Below are positions 53,664 through 62,846 of a stretch of 64,000 nt of DNA, in pieces; position 1 is the stretch's first letter, and every line of letters starts with the position of its first letter. The position numbers and the translations under genes were made by a program. The DNA is taken from positions 7,812,001 through 7,876,000 of the forward strand of contig NZ_CP108101.1 in the NCBI RefSeq assembly GCF_036195325.1, given 5' to 3'. Below the pieces are notes generated by a model. It had not been told where the DNA came from. It did no database searches and saw only the letters and a program-made list of their open reading frames with translations. The DNA comes from Streptomyces sp. NBC_00234 (GTDB taxonomy: Bacteria > Actinomycetota > Actinomycetes > Streptomycetales > Streptomycetaceae).

Positions 53664-55182
53664 GGACACTCCAGGTGGACGGACGAGGGAGCAGACCGTG
53701 GCGATCGGCCACGGCGTACAGCGGAATTCGGGCGCGCAGCGGCATTGCGCACACGAGGACGGCGAGCGCCGCAGCGGTGCCGAGCAACAGCCCGTGGAAT
53801 GGGGTGTCACCGGCCGTCGCCCCCCAGTACGCGGCCAGCGCCAGCGCCGCCCCGGCCGTGAGGTGCGCGGCATGGACGCGCAGCAGCGGGGCGAGGGCGA
53901 TGACGCCGTGGGCGCGCCAGCGGAGCAACTGCGCCGCGTGGGCGACGAGCGGACCGGTGACGGTGGCCGCGGCGAGCAGCGTGAGCGAGTGCCGGGCGAC
54001 GACCGCGGCCAGCGTGACGGCGATCGCGGAGGCAGCCCAGCCTTGCGTGACCAGCAGGGAACGCCGGTCGTCCCGCGCCTGGTTGACGCTGTCGCCGACC
54101 GAGGTCAGCAGAGACAGGGCCGAGGCCACCGCCAGCAGCGGGACGAGCGCTGCCGCCGTGTCCCAGCCCGGCCCGAGCAGCAGGTTCAGCGCGGCGGGCC
54201 CCAGACCGGCGACGGTGCCGAAACCGATGAAGGCGATCGCGGAGGCCAGACACAGCACGTCGGACACCGCCTGCGGGGACTGGCCGCGGTCGGCGGCGAG
54301 GACCGGGGTGGTCGTGAGTCTGATGCCCTGTACCAGTACCGTCAGCGGAAGGCCGGTGAACAGACTCGCGCGCGAGTAGTGCCCGGCGGCGCTCGCGCCG
54401 AGCCGGCCGGCCAGCCACAGCGGCGCGCTGTTGAACACGTACTGCGCGAGGCTGTATCCGCTGAAGAATCCGGAGGCGTCCACGAGCCCGCGGACCGTGG
54501 GGCGGGGACCGTCGGGCAGGTCCTGTCCGCGCAGCAGCCACAGCGCACCCGCCAGGAGGACGGCCGAGCTCATGGGGGCGGCGACCGCCAGGGCCATGGG
54601 GGGCCACCCGGCGGCGAGGAGTCCGAGCGAGGTGGCGGCTCCGGTGGTGTGGCCCACCAGTTCCAGCCGTACGACCTGGGGTGTGCGCCCGCAGCGTCGC
54701 AGCGCGGCCACCGCCGTGAGGGCCGCAGGCAGTGTCAGGAACTGGAAGATGGCCAGCCGCAGCATCGGCCCTGCCTCGGGCATGTCCCACAGGGCGGTCA
54801 CGGCGAAGGCGACCGCCTGTGCCACCAGGAAGCACAGGGTGCCGCTCACCGCGCCGATGCGCAGGGCCAGAGCGGTGAGAGGCGCGGTGAGCCGCTCGGC
54901 GGTCAGCAAACAGGTGGCGACGCCACTGTTGGAGAAGTATCCGAGCACCCCGGCCACGGTGGATGCCGTGGCGAAGGCGCCGAACGCGGCGGGCGGCACC
55001 ATCCGGGACGTGCAGGCGGTGTACACGAGCTGCATCACGATGGTGGCGGCGGAGCCCGCGTAGTTCCACAGCAGCCCCTGCAGGGCGTGGCGGGCCCGGT
55101 TCCCCGACGGATGGACCGCGGAGGCGTGCTGTGCAGCGGGGTGTTCCACGGAGGCGGGGGAGTCGTCGGGCGTGCGGCTCAT
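53626..55182 (-). CDS. Wzx-type polysaccharide flippase
   Basis: A 518-residue membrane protein of the MVF/MATE superfamily with roughly 12-14 predicted helices, starting after a hydrophilic 30-residue N-terminus (GLLWNYAGSAATIVMQLVYT about 36-55). Lipid-linked repeat units are moved across the membrane by such proteins. MVPPAAFGAFATASTVAGVL and ALNLLLGPGWDTAAALVPLL are typical inter-helix patterns. The ATG at 55182 overlaps the upstream GT stop by 4 nt. It sits between two paralogous glycosyltransferases. Confidence 0.86.
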   Translation of the reverse strand: MSRTPDDSPASVEHPAAQHASAVHPSGNRARHALQGLLWNYAGSAATIVMQLVYTACTSRMVPPAAFGAFATASTVAGVLGYFSNSGVATCLLTAERLTAPLTALALRIGAVSGTLCFLVAQAVAFAVTALWDMPEAGPMLRLAIFQFLTLPAALTAVAALRRCGRTPQVVRLELVGHTTGAATSLGLLAAGWPPMALAVAAPMSSAVLLAGALWLLRGQDLPDGPRPTVRGLVDASGFFSGYSLAQYVFNSAPLWLAGRLGASAAGHYSRASLFTGLPLTVLVQGIRLTTTPVLAADRGQSPQAVSDVLCLASAIAFIGFGTVAGLGPAALNLLLGPGWDTAAALVPLLAVASALSLLTSVGDSVNQARDDRRSLLVTQGWAASAIAVTLAAVVARHSLTLLAAATVTGPLVAHAAQLLRWRAHGVIALAPLLRVHAAHLTAGAALALAAYWGATAGDTPFHGLLLGTAAALAVLVCAMPLRARIPLYAVADRHGLLPRPSTWSVRGQSAARPARQQ

Positions 55183-56231
55183 GCGGGGACAAGGGGCTGG
55201 ATGAAGGCATGCCACGGATCCGCGGGAGGCGACGGGGGCGTCACCAGGCCGCCCAGCATGTGCAGCAGCGCCTCCTGGTCGGTGAGCCGCTCGCGCACCC
55301 AGGCATGGCCGTGCAGGTCGTCGTCGTCCGCGGCGAGGAGCCGGCGCACGATACTCACCGCCTCGGCGGGTGTCGCGGCGAGGTGCAGGCCGGTGCGCGG
55401 GCCGGGCAGCCAGTCCAGTCCCGGCTGCCGGGAGGTGACATGGGGGCGCCCCGCGGACAGCGCGATGGGCAGCCTGTCGGAGAAGTAGCCCGGGTATTCG
55501 GTGTAGTGATCCCAGCCCGCCGTGATCCGCCCCTGACGCAGGACCTCGACCTGACGGGGAAAGGGCGCCGGACCCCGCGCGCCGCGGCCACGCCAGCGTG
55601 CCCCGTACACCGCGAACCGGCAGCCGGGCAGCCGGAGCAGTCCGCGGACCATACGGGAACGGTCCAGACTGCCCTCCACTCCGCCCCAACAGCCGAAACG
55701 CACATAGCAGTTGCCCATGGCGACGACATCGTCGAAGGCCTCGCCGAGCGGCGGCGCGGGGGTGTCGTCGAACGACAGTGGTAGCACATGGGGGACATAG
55801 CGCACGGACGCGTGGGAGCGCCGTCGCAGCAGGGCCGCCTGGGGGCCGAGTGCCACGGAGTAGACGCGGGCGGCGGCCTCGAGCCAGGCCACGGACCCCG
55901 GCGTCAGCTGCTTGTGGCCTCCCCAGGCATCTCCCTCCCAGAAGACCACGGGTGGGTCTCCGAGCAGGGCGAGCAGGGCCCGGACGTCGTCGTCGGTCCA
56001 GGGGAACGCGCCGGGCGTCTGGACAAAGACCGCTGCGGGACGCAACTCGCCGACCTCTGCGTGGAGTTGCCGCAGCGCCGCCTCCCGCCCGCCCCCGAGC
56101 AGGGCGAGCGGGGAGACCACGGCGTGTCGCAGCAGCCCGTCTGCGGCGAGCCGGCCGAAGACCCGTACGAAACGCGAACTGGGTTCCAGGACCGGCTCGT
56201 TGGCGATCTGCAGGACCAGAGGCCGCGTCAT
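55179..56231 (-). CDS. Glycosyltransferase, CgeB/GT1-like, paralogue of 52626-53663
   Basis: A 350-residue GT-B-like enzyme starting MTRPLVLQIANEPVLEPSSR. VVFWEGDAWGGHKQLTPG, VYSVALGPQAALLRRRSHAS, VRYVPHVLPLSF and YFSDRLPIALSAGRPHVTSR parallel the other copy block by block. Sequence differences are spread along the length, so the duplication is old. The ATG at 56231 overlaps the gmd stop by 4 nt. Its donor may be GDP-fucose, since it is co-transcribed with gmd, but that is only an inference. Confidence 0.75.
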   Translation of the reverse strand: MTRPLVLQIANEPVLEPSSRFVRVFGRLAADGLLRHAVVSPLALLGGGREAALRQLHAEVGELRPAAVFVQTPGAFPWTDDDVRALLALLGDPPVVFWEGDAWGGHKQLTPGSVAWLEAAARVYSVALGPQAALLRRRSHASVRYVPHVLPLSFDDTPAPPLGEAFDDVVAMGNCYVRFGCWGGVEGSLDRSRMVRGLLRLPGCRFAVYGARWRGRGARGPAPFPRQVEVLRQGRITAGWDHYTEYPGYFSDRLPIALSAGRPHVTSRQPGLDWLPGPRTGLHLAATPAEAVSIVRRLLAADDDDLHGHAWVRERLTDQEALLHMLGGLVTPPSPPADPWHAFIQPLVPA

Positions 56232-57286
56232 CGGGGCGGTACGGGGAGGGCGGCGGCGGTCGGCAGACCGGCGGAGGCCGCGGGCGCCGTCGGGCCGGGT
56301 ACCGCGGAGGTGTTTCTGCCGAGCTCCGAGTCGACCATGATGCGGGCGAGCTCCGGTGTACGGACCGAGGCCCGCCAGCCGAGGAGCCGCTCCGCCTTCG
56401 AGGCGTCGCCGATCAGGTCCGGCACCTCCGAAGGCCGCAGGTACCGCTCGTCGAAGCGGACGTGCCGCTCCCAGTCGAGACCCGCGTGCTCGAAGCACAG
56501 CGTGAGGAAGTCGTGCACGCTGTAGCTCGTGCCGGTGGCCACGACATAGTCGTCCGGCTCGTCGCGCTGGAGCATCCGCCACATGGCCTCCACGAACTCG
56601 GGCGCGTACCCCCAGTCGCGGCGTGCCTCCAGGTTGCCGAGGTGCAGTTCCTTCTGCTCGCCCCGGGCGATGCGGGCAGCGGCCATCGCGATCTTGCGGG
56701 TCACGAAGGTCTCGCCGCGACGCGGGGACTCATGGTTGAAGAGGATGCCGTTGACGGCGTGAACGCCGTACGCCTCACGGTAGTTGCGCGTGATCCAGTA
56801 CGCGTACACCTTGGCGCAGGCATAGGGCGAACGCGGGTGGAACGGCGTGGTCTCCGACTGCGGCGCGGGCGAGATGCCGTACATCTCCGAGCTCGACGCC
56901 TGGTAGAAGCGGCAGGGCAGGCCGGTCATCCGGATCGCCTCGAGGAGACGGGTGGTGCCGAGGCCCGTGGTGGAGCCGGTGAACTCGGGCTCGTCGAAGG
57001 AGACCCGGACATGGGACTGGGCGGCCAGGTGGTAGACCTCGTCGGGCTGGATCGCCTCCAGCAGGGTGCTGACGCGGGAGCCGTCGGCGAGGTCGCCGTA
57101 GTGCAGCCGCAGCCGGGCGTCGGGCTCGTGCGGATCCTTGTAGAGGTGGTCGATCCGGCCGGTGGAGAAGGACGACGAGCGGCGGATGAGACCGTGCACC
57201 AGATAGCCCTTGGAGAGCAGCAGCTCGGCGAGGTACGAGCCGTCCTGTCCGGTGATTCCTGTGATCAGTGCAACCTTCGGCGGCAT
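56228..57286 (-). CDS. gmd: GDP-mannose 4,6-dehydratase
   Basis: A 352-residue extended SDR that makes GDP-4-keto-6-deoxy-mannose from GDP-mannose. ALITGITGQDGSYLAELLLS (about 6-25), HLAAQSHVRVSF, the SSSEMYG strand and YACAKVYAYWI (YxxxK) are diagnostic, as is ILFNHESPRRGETFVTRKI. With fcl (41456-42412) it would produce GDP-L-fucose; if fcl is bypassed, GDP-rhamnose is the alternative product. The start lies 9 nt after the polymerase gene stop, and the C-terminal 35 residues are Ala/Pro-rich. Confidence 0.93.
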   Translation of the reverse strand: MPPKVALITGITGQDGSYLAELLLSKGYLVHGLIRRSSSFSTGRIDHLYKDPHEPDARLRLHYGDLADGSRVSTLLEAIQPDEVYHLAAQSHVRVSFDEPEFTGSTTGLGTTRLLEAIRMTGLPCRFYQASSSEMYGISPAPQSETTPFHPRSPYACAKVYAYWITRNYREAYGVHAVNGILFNHESPRRGETFVTRKIAMAAARIARGEQKELHLGNLEARRDWGYAPEFVEAMWRMLQRDEPDDYVVATGTSYSVHDFLTLCFEHAGLDWERHVRFDERYLRPSEVPDLIGDASKAERLLGWRASVRTPELARIMVDSELGRNTSAVPGPTAPAASAGLPTAAALPVPPR

Positions 57287-57295
57287 GAGGTCACC

Positions 57296-58621
57296 TCAAC
57301 TGTTCGGTACGGGGAGCGCGGGGCGGATCTCTTGATGTGCGGGCGGACGAGCCGGCCCGGACTGCGCGGGGTGCGGTGCGACGCCGACGGCGAGAGTGCA
57401 GAGCACGCCGAGGACAAGGCCTTGTTCGGGGTGGACCTGATAGGTCAGCGCGAAGACGAGCTGGCCGCAGGCGAGGATGCCCAGGGCCCGGGAGGTGAGG
57501 TCGGCGCCGCGCCGAAGGGCGGGCGCCAGTACCGCCGCGTACAGGGCGAGAAAGGCGAAGAGGCCCAACAGCCCGATGCGCAAAAGTAGATGAAGAAAGT
57601 AGTTGTGCGGGGAGACGCCGACGATCAGGCCCTCGACCACCCGGTCGAACCCCGAGCCGAAGGGCCGGCCGATCAGCCACTCTCCCGGGCCGTCGAGTGT
57701 GCCGAGCAGTTCGTACCAGCCCGTCGCCCGCCAGGCGAGCGTGCCGCTCTCGGAGGCGGAGACGGTCAGGCCGGTGCCGAAGCGGCCGAGCAGCCCGGCC
57801 GAGACGGCGAACACGGCGAGACAGAGTCCGGCCGCCGCGAGCCCGAGGCGCAGCACGCGTCGGCCGTGGGCCGAGGCGTTGCCCGCTCCGGGGCCGGTGA
57901 ACAGCCAGCCGGCCAGCATCACGGCGGCCACCAACCACACCGTCCGGTGCTGCAGCAGGACCACGGCGAGCAGCAGGGGAGCGGCGAGAAGATGGCGGCG
58001 GGCGCCGAGCGGGGTCGCGTACAGCAGGATCACCCCCGCCTGAGCGATCAGCAGTGCCTCGGGGGCCGACAGCGCGCGGGACTCGGTCGCCAGTCCGTCG
58101 ATCAGGATCTGTCCCACGGCCGAGCCGATACCGTGCTCTGCCCACCACAGCACGGCCCGCAGGGTCTCGACGCAGGCCGCTGCCACCCAGAGGGCGGCCA
58201 GGCGGTGCACCAGCCGTTCGGTGTACGGCAGCGTGAGGCCGTAGAGGGCGAGCCCGAAGACGTACAGGAACGGCATCCGCATGTCGTTGCCCGCGGCCTG
58301 CGGCCCGAACGTGGCCGCTCCGACGAGGAACGATCCCGCCGTCAGCAGCAGGATGACCGCCAGGAGCAGCAGGACACGGTGCGCGCGGGGCGGGCGCCGC
58401 AGCAGATTGACGGCGGCCGCCGCCAGCGCGCAGCACACCAGGAGGTCCTGCGGCGTCAGGCTCACGCCCAGGTGGACCACGGTCTCGGAACGTGCTGCGG
58501 GCCACAGCCCGGCGGTCAGCAGCAGCGCGACACCGACGACGGGCGCTCGTACGTAGAGGACGGTCAGCATGCCGAGGGTGAGCAGGCTGGTGAGGGCGAA
58601 GAGCAGGAGCGTGGGGGTCAC
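57296..58621 (-). CDS. O-antigen ligase/Wzy-type polysaccharide polymerase
   Basis: A 441-residue membrane protein with about 11-12 hydrophobic helices and a large loop near residues 270-330 (ESGTLAWRATGWYELLGTLD). This is followed by VGVSPHNYFLHLLLRIGLLG, the conserved His-Asn segment of the Wzy_C/WaaL-like family. It should link lipid-carried repeat units on the outer face. The GTG at 58621 overlaps the GT2 stop by 4 nt. Family sequence identity is always low, so assignment rests on topology and neighbours. Confidence 0.78.
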   Translation of the reverse strand: MTPTLLLFALTSLLTLGMLTVLYVRAPVVGVALLLTAGLWPAARSETVVHLGVSLTPQDLLVCCALAAAAVNLLRRPPRAHRVLLLLAVILLLTAGSFLVGAATFGPQAAGNDMRMPFLYVFGLALYGLTLPYTERLVHRLAALWVAAACVETLRAVLWWAEHGIGSAVGQILIDGLATESRALSAPEALLIAQAGVILLYATPLGARRHLLAAPLLLAVVLLQHRTVWLVAAVMLAGWLFTGPGAGNASAHGRRVLRLGLAAAGLCLAVFAVSAGLLGRFGTGLTVSASESGTLAWRATGWYELLGTLDGPGEWLIGRPFGSGFDRVVEGLIVGVSPHNYFLHLLLRIGLLGLFAFLALYAAVLAPALRRGADLTSRALGILACGQLVFALTYQVHPEQGLVLGVLCTLAVGVAPHPAQSGPARPPAHQEIRPALPVPNS

Positions 58622-59472
58622 CGGGCGGCCGTCGCCCGCAGAACGGTCCGCACATAGGGCGAGACCATCAGCAGTGGCGCCCAGGGCCAGTTGTGCCGCA
58701 GGCAGTAGACCCACCACTGGCGGGGCGGCAGTTCGCGCTGCGAGGTGACCCGGCGCAGCGCCGTGCGTACATCGATGCCGGGTTCACGGGAGCCGGCGTG
58801 TGGCGGATTGGCCTCGCACACGCCCACGTGGTGCGGTGCCACATAGATCCGGAAGCCCGCTTTCCGCGCGCGGAACCCGTGGTCGTAATCGCCCATGCCG
58901 TGCTTGAAGGGCCGGTCGATGTCCCCCACGCGCTCGCGTACGGCGTGCGGCAGCAGGACGACATTGCCGTTGTATGTGTCGCAGGGCTCGGGGCGGCCGG
59001 TCGGTTCGACCAGGTCCAGGGCGCGGCCCCGGCGGCCGGAGTACGTGGTGCCGGTGCCTGCGCCGAAGTTCTCACGGGAGCGCACGGCGCCGACGACCAC
59101 CGCGTCCTCGCCGACCTCTTGCGCGGTGGCGAGGAGCACCGCCAGGGCGTCGTCAGCGAGTTCGACGTCGTCGTTGAGCCACAGCTGGTGCGTCCAGGCG
59201 GCGGCGCCGGCGGCACAGCTCTCACGGCTGGCGATGCGCATGCCCTCACCCCAGAAGACGTCCGTGCCGACACTCCGCAGCCGCACCTCGGGGTGGATGC
59301 GCCGTACGGCATCCGGCGTACCGTCCCTGCTGCCCGCGTCGACCAGGTGGGTGCGCACCACGGTCCCGGCGGGCAGCGCACGCTGCCGGTCCAGCGCGGC
59401 CAGCGCCGACAGGGTCTTGGCGCACCGGTTGTGACTGGTCATCAGGACGGCTACGTGCGGAGTTGGCGGCAT
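58618..59472 (-). CDS. GT2-family glycosyltransferase
   Basis: A 284-residue inverting GT-A enzyme. HVAVLMTSHNRCAKTLSAL (about 6-24) begins the nucleotide-binding fold, LVDAGSRDGTPDAV follows, and LWLNDDVELADDAL (about 99-112) holds the metal-binding acidic motif; FKHGMGDYDHGFRARKAGF is the later catalytic-base region. Similar enzymes transfer rhamnose or other deoxysugars. The ATG at 59472 has GAGGG upstream. It is the first gene of the six-gene leftward operon that ends at 52626, and is divergent from the BY-kinase gene. Confidence 0.87.
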   Translation of the reverse strand: MPPTPHVAVLMTSHNRCAKTLSALAALDRQRALPAGTVVRTHLVDAGSRDGTPDAVRRIHPEVRLRSVGTDVFWGEGMRIASRESCAAGAAAWTHQLWLNDDVELADDALAVLLATAQEVGEDAVVVGAVRSRENFGAGTGTTYSGRRGRALDLVEPTGRPEPCDTYNGNVVLLPHAVRERVGDIDRPFKHGMGDYDHGFRARKAGFRIYVAPHHVGVCEANPPHAGSREPGIDVRTALRRVTSQRELPPRQWWVYCLRHNWPWAPLLMVSPYVRTVLRATAAR

Positions 59473-59652
59473 ACGGCCCTCGGGTTGCGTTCTGCGGATA
59501 CGTGCCGCACGAGTCTTGAACACGGTGCCGGGAGAATCGCCGGACCACACTCAAGAGGGCGCCGTCGACCGCCCGCTTGGCCGTACAGCCCCGGGGGCCG
59601 GCCCACGCACGGCTGAACGTGCGGCTCGGCTGCGTGTGATGCCGTGGAGCGA

Positions 59653-61179
59653 ATGCCTATGCTCAACACGCAAGTATGGATGAATCGGAAAAGTCAGGCG
59701 TCTCGTCCTGGCATGGCTGAGGGGTATTCCTTGGATCTCCGCGGTTTCCTGACCGTCGTCGTCAGACGCTGGCCGTCCTGCGCCGCGTGCCTGCTGCTCG
59801 GAGCCCTCGCGGCCTGGGCGGTGAACGCGCTGACCACTCCCGTGTACGAGGCCCGCACGCAGTTGTTCGTCGCCACCCACGCCGGGTCCGACACCATGCA
59901 GCTCAACCAGGGGCAGAGCTTCTCGCAGGCCCGAGTCCTTTCGTATGCGAACATCGTGAACACTCGTCAGGTGACCGAAGCGGTGGTCAAGGAGCTGCGG
60001 CTGCCCACTACGCCGGACGAGCTCGCCGGACGCATCCGGGCCGAGGCGCCCGTCAACACCGTCCTCATCGACATCACGGTGTCCGACACCGACCGGCAGC
60101 GCGCCGCCCGCACCGCCAACGCCGTCGCCGTCCGCTTCGGCCGGGTCGTCGAGCGACTGGAAACCCCCCGCACCGTCGTCTCCGACCTCGACCCCGAGAT
60201 TGTCGATGCCGCGCCGGTCTCCCCGGTGACCCTCGGAGTGACCCAGCGAGCAACCGTGCCGAGTGTCCCCGTCTCGCCGAGGCCGCTGCTCAACCTCGCG
60301 GTCGGGCTGCTTGGCGGACTCCTGCTCGGCGTCGCACTCGCCGCCCTGCGGGAGACCCTCGACACGACCTTCAAGACCGCCGAGGCGCTGAGCGAGCTGA
60401 CCGCGCTGGCGCCGCTGGCCACGATCCCCTTCGACAACGACGCCCCGCTCCACCCGATCACCGTGGGCGAGGCGGCACACTCGCCGCGCGCCGAGGCCTT
60501 CCGCAGACTGCGCACCAACCTGCAGTTCGCCCAGGTCGGCGAGCGGCCCCGGATCATCTCGGTGACCAGCTCCCTGCCCGGCGAGGGCAAGACCAACACC
60601 GCGGCCAACCTGGCGGTCTCCCTGGCCCGGGCGGGCATCGCCACCTGCCTCGTCGACGCCGACCTGCGCCGGCCCTGCTTGGCCCGCACCTTCGGACTCG
60701 TCCAGGACGCGGGACTGACGAGCGTCCTGATCGGGCAGGCGTCGGCCGCGGACGTGATGCAGCAGGCGAACGCCGGACTCGCCGTCCTCACCAGCGGACC
60801 GATGCCGCCCAACCCCACCGAGCTGCTCTCCTCGGCCCAGATGGGCGAGGTGCTGCAGGAGCTCGCCGCCGCCTATGAGGTCGTCATCGTCGACACCGCG
60901 CCGCTGCTCCCCGTTGCGGACACCGTCGGCCTCGCCCCGCTCACCCAGGGCACCCTCCTCGTCGTTCGGGCCTCGAAGACCTCGCGCGAGCAGGTCCGCA
61001 CCGCCGTGGACTCGCTGCGCAACGTCGGCGCCCGCCCGCTGGGCGTGGTCTTCAACATGGCGGATGTCGCCAAGGGCGGGTACGGCAGCTACGGCACGTA
61101 CGGCGAACTGCCCGCGCCCCGCCCCGCGGTGCGACGACGGGCCGCGGGCGACCCGCAGGACGCCGAGGCGCGCGGATGA
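59653..61179 (+). CDS. Fused Wzz chain-length regulator and bacterial tyrosine kinase (Wzc-like)
   Basis: A 508-residue protein with a Wzz domain between two membrane helices (about 40-57 and 215-235, with VYEARTQLFVATH at the start) and a cytoplasmic BY-kinase: Walker A SLPGEGKT (307-314), Walker A' CLVDADLRRP, Walker B VVIVDTAPLL. The C-terminal tail carries GGYGSYGTYGEL, a tyrosine cluster for autophosphorylation. It controls polymer length and export. The start is uncertain: ATG 59653 and 59659 are close, and a later ATG at 59713 begins the conserved region. A tyrosine phosphatase gene follows. Confidence 0.9.
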   Translation: MPMLNTQVWMNRKSQASRPGMAEGYSLDLRGFLTVVVRRWPSCAACLLLGALAAWAVNALTTPVYEARTQLFVATHAGSDTMQLNQGQSFSQARVLSYANIVNTRQVTEAVVKELRLPTTPDELAGRIRAEAPVNTVLIDITVSDTDRQRAARTANAVAVRFGRVVERLETPRTVVSDLDPEIVDAAPVSPVTLGVTQRATVPSVPVSPRPLLNLAVGLLGGLLLGVALAALRETLDTTFKTAEALSELTALAPLATIPFDNDAPLHPITVGEAAHSPRAEAFRRLRTNLQFAQVGERPRIISVTSSLPGEGKTNTAANLAVSLARAGIATCLVDADLRRPCLARTFGLVQDAGLTSVLIGQASAADVMQQANAGLAVLTSGPMPPNPTELLSSAQMGEVLQELAAAYEVVIVDTAPLLPVADTVGLAPLTQGTLLVVRASKTSREQVRTAVDSLRNVGARPLGVVFNMADVAKGGYGSYGTYGELPAPRPAVRRRAAGDPQDAEARG

Positions 61180-61213
61180 CGCGGCGGAACGGCGCCGGCA
61201 GAGGAGCCCGCCG

Positions 61214-61882
61214 ATGATTCCCGAACCCGCGCCGACGGCACGCTCCGTGTCCGCCCGGCCCGCGACCGAGCCCGGCCTGTCCCCGTCGGCGGGTTCGTCC
61301 GATGGGCTGACCGATCCGCGTGCGACCTTCACCGTGCTCTTCGTGTGCACGGGAAACACCTACCGGTCGCCGCTCGCCGAACGCCTTCTCGCCGCCAGAC
61401 TCGGACCGGACACGAGAGTGCGGGTCGGTAGCGCGGGCACCGAGGCGCCGTGGGGCGACAAGATGGACCGGGCCACCCGGTCCGTGCTGACGGGTCTTGG
61501 CGGCGATGCCAGGGGCTTCCGGCCCCGGCTCCTCACGGCGGAACTGGTGGCGGGCGCCTCACTGGTGCTGGGTCTGGAGCGCCAACACCGGGAAGCCGCG
61601 GTGCGGCTGGTCCCGGTGGCGCTGCGCCGCTGCTTCACGCTCAAGGAGTTCGTCCGGCTCGCCGAGGGCGACGCCGGACCCGGGCAGGGGATCGACGTCG
61701 TCGCGCGAGCCGTCGCCCGCCGCGGCACGGTGTGCGCACCCCGTCCCGCGGACGACGACATCGCCGACCCCTGGCGCGAGTCCTACGACGTGCTGCGGCG
61801 CTGCGGCGAGGACATCGACGCGGTGGCCGTCCGGCTCGCCGCCCTGCTCAGCGCCGAGCGCGGACCTGTCGTACGGCTCTGA
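61214..61882 (+). CDS. Low-molecular-weight protein-tyrosine phosphatase (Wzb-like)
   Basis: A 222-residue phosphatase with the P-loop C45-T-G-N-T-Y-R51-S near the start of the fold (VLFVCTGNTYRSPLAERLL) and the general-acid Asp in DDDIADPW. A 38-residue Pro/Ser-rich N-terminal extension is longer than usual. The ATG at 61214 follows GAGGAG. It should dephosphorylate the tyrosine tail of the adjacent Wzc-like kinase, cycling polymer export. Its 3' end overlaps the convergent deacetylase gene by 35 nt. Confidence 0.88.
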   Translation: MIPEPAPTARSVSARPATEPGLSPSAGSSDGLTDPRATFTVLFVCTGNTYRSPLAERLLAARLGPDTRVRVGSAGTEAPWGDKMDRATRSVLTGLGGDARGFRPRLLTAELVAGASLVLGLERQHREAAVRLVPVALRRCFTLKEFVRLAEGDAGPGQGIDVVARAVARRGTVCAPRPADDDIADPWRESYDVLRRCGEDIDAVAVRLAALLSAERGPVVRL

Positions 61883-62846
61883 CCACACCGAGACCGGTCC
61901 GGTACACGGCGGGCTGCAGGCCTGACAACACCGTCGCGAACCGGGCCGGCGAGGTACGCGTCGATACCCTCAGGCGGCTGAGGCGCAGCGGGTGCTGGGC
62001 TGCCGGGTCACTCAGCGCATGGTCGTAGAGGAAGCCGGAGCGGTAGCCCAGCTCGCGCAGCACGGCGTCGGCGCGTGCGTCGAAGTCGCCGTTGGGGTAG
62101 GCGAAGGCGGTCGGTGCGTGCCCCAGATGTGCCGTCAGTAGCCGGTGTGACTCGTGCACTTCGTCCAGGACCGTCGTCTCGTCGCAGCGGTCGAGGCACG
62201 GATGCGTGAGGGTGTGGCTGCCGATCGTGACGCCACCCGCTTCGAGCGTACGCAGGTCGGCGGCGGTGAGTTGACGCCTGCGGGGCGCGGTCACGGAGGC
62301 TGTCTTCCGCAACTCCGCGAAGGAGTGCAGGCGTTGGGCGTCGGGAAGCTGCTTGAGGGCGTAGGCCGCCGCGTGCGGAGGGATGTCCCGTGACAGGCCG
62401 CGATACGTTCCGCCGTGTGCGAGCAGATGCTCCAACTCGTCCCACCAGAAGGGTTCGTCGGTGCCGATGAGCCCTGCGATGACGAAGCACACGGCGGGGA
62501 TGCCCCGCTCGGTCAGCAGCGGCAGCCCGTGCTCGAGTACGGACGGGTCGCCGTCGTCGAAGGTGACCAACACACTGCGGGGCGGCAGTGGGACGCCGTC
62601 GCGCACCGCCGCCTCGACCTGGCCGAGGGAGACCGGACGGGCGGTCCTGATGAGCCGGTCGAGCTGGGCGGCGAAGGCGGCCGGATCCTCGACGCCGTGA
62701 TAACCCAGCACGGCGAGGCGGCCGACGGCGCGGTGACGGAACCACAGCTGGGCGGGGGAGCGGCGCAGCGCCCGGTCGAGGCCGTGCCACCGTTCGTAGC
62801 GTTCGTACCAGGCCGTGCGGCGGGCCGCGTCCGTGGTGAGGCTCAT
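61848..62846 (-). CDS. NodB-type polysaccharide deacetylase
   Basis: A 332-residue enzyme. LAVLGYHGVED opens the domain, LVTFDDGDP (about 95-103) gives the Asp pair, GSHTLTHPCL (about 205-214) the metal-binding His residues, and FAYPNGDFDARAD a later conserved block. It likely removes N-acetyl groups from a polysaccharide. No clear signal peptide is present, so export or cytoplasmic action is uncertain. The ATG at 62846 overlaps the methyltransferase stop by 4 nt. Substrate could be the HexNAc residues of this locus. Confidence 0.88.
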   Translation of the reverse strand: MSLTTDAARRTAWYERYERWHGLDRALRRSPAQLWFRHRAVGRLAVLGYHGVEDPAAFAAQLDRLIRTARPVSLGQVEAAVRDGVPLPPRSVLVTFDDGDPSVLEHGLPLLTERGIPAVCFVIAGLIGTDEPFWWDELEHLLAHGGTYRGLSRDIPPHAAAYALKQLPDAQRLHSFAELRKTASVTAPRRRQLTAADLRTLEAGGVTIGSHTLTHPCLDRCDETTVLDEVHESHRLLTAHLGHAPTAFAYPNGDFDARADAVLRELGYRSGFLYDHALSDPAAQHPLRLSRLRVSTRTSPARFATVLSGLQPAVYRTGLGVVRAVRQVRARR

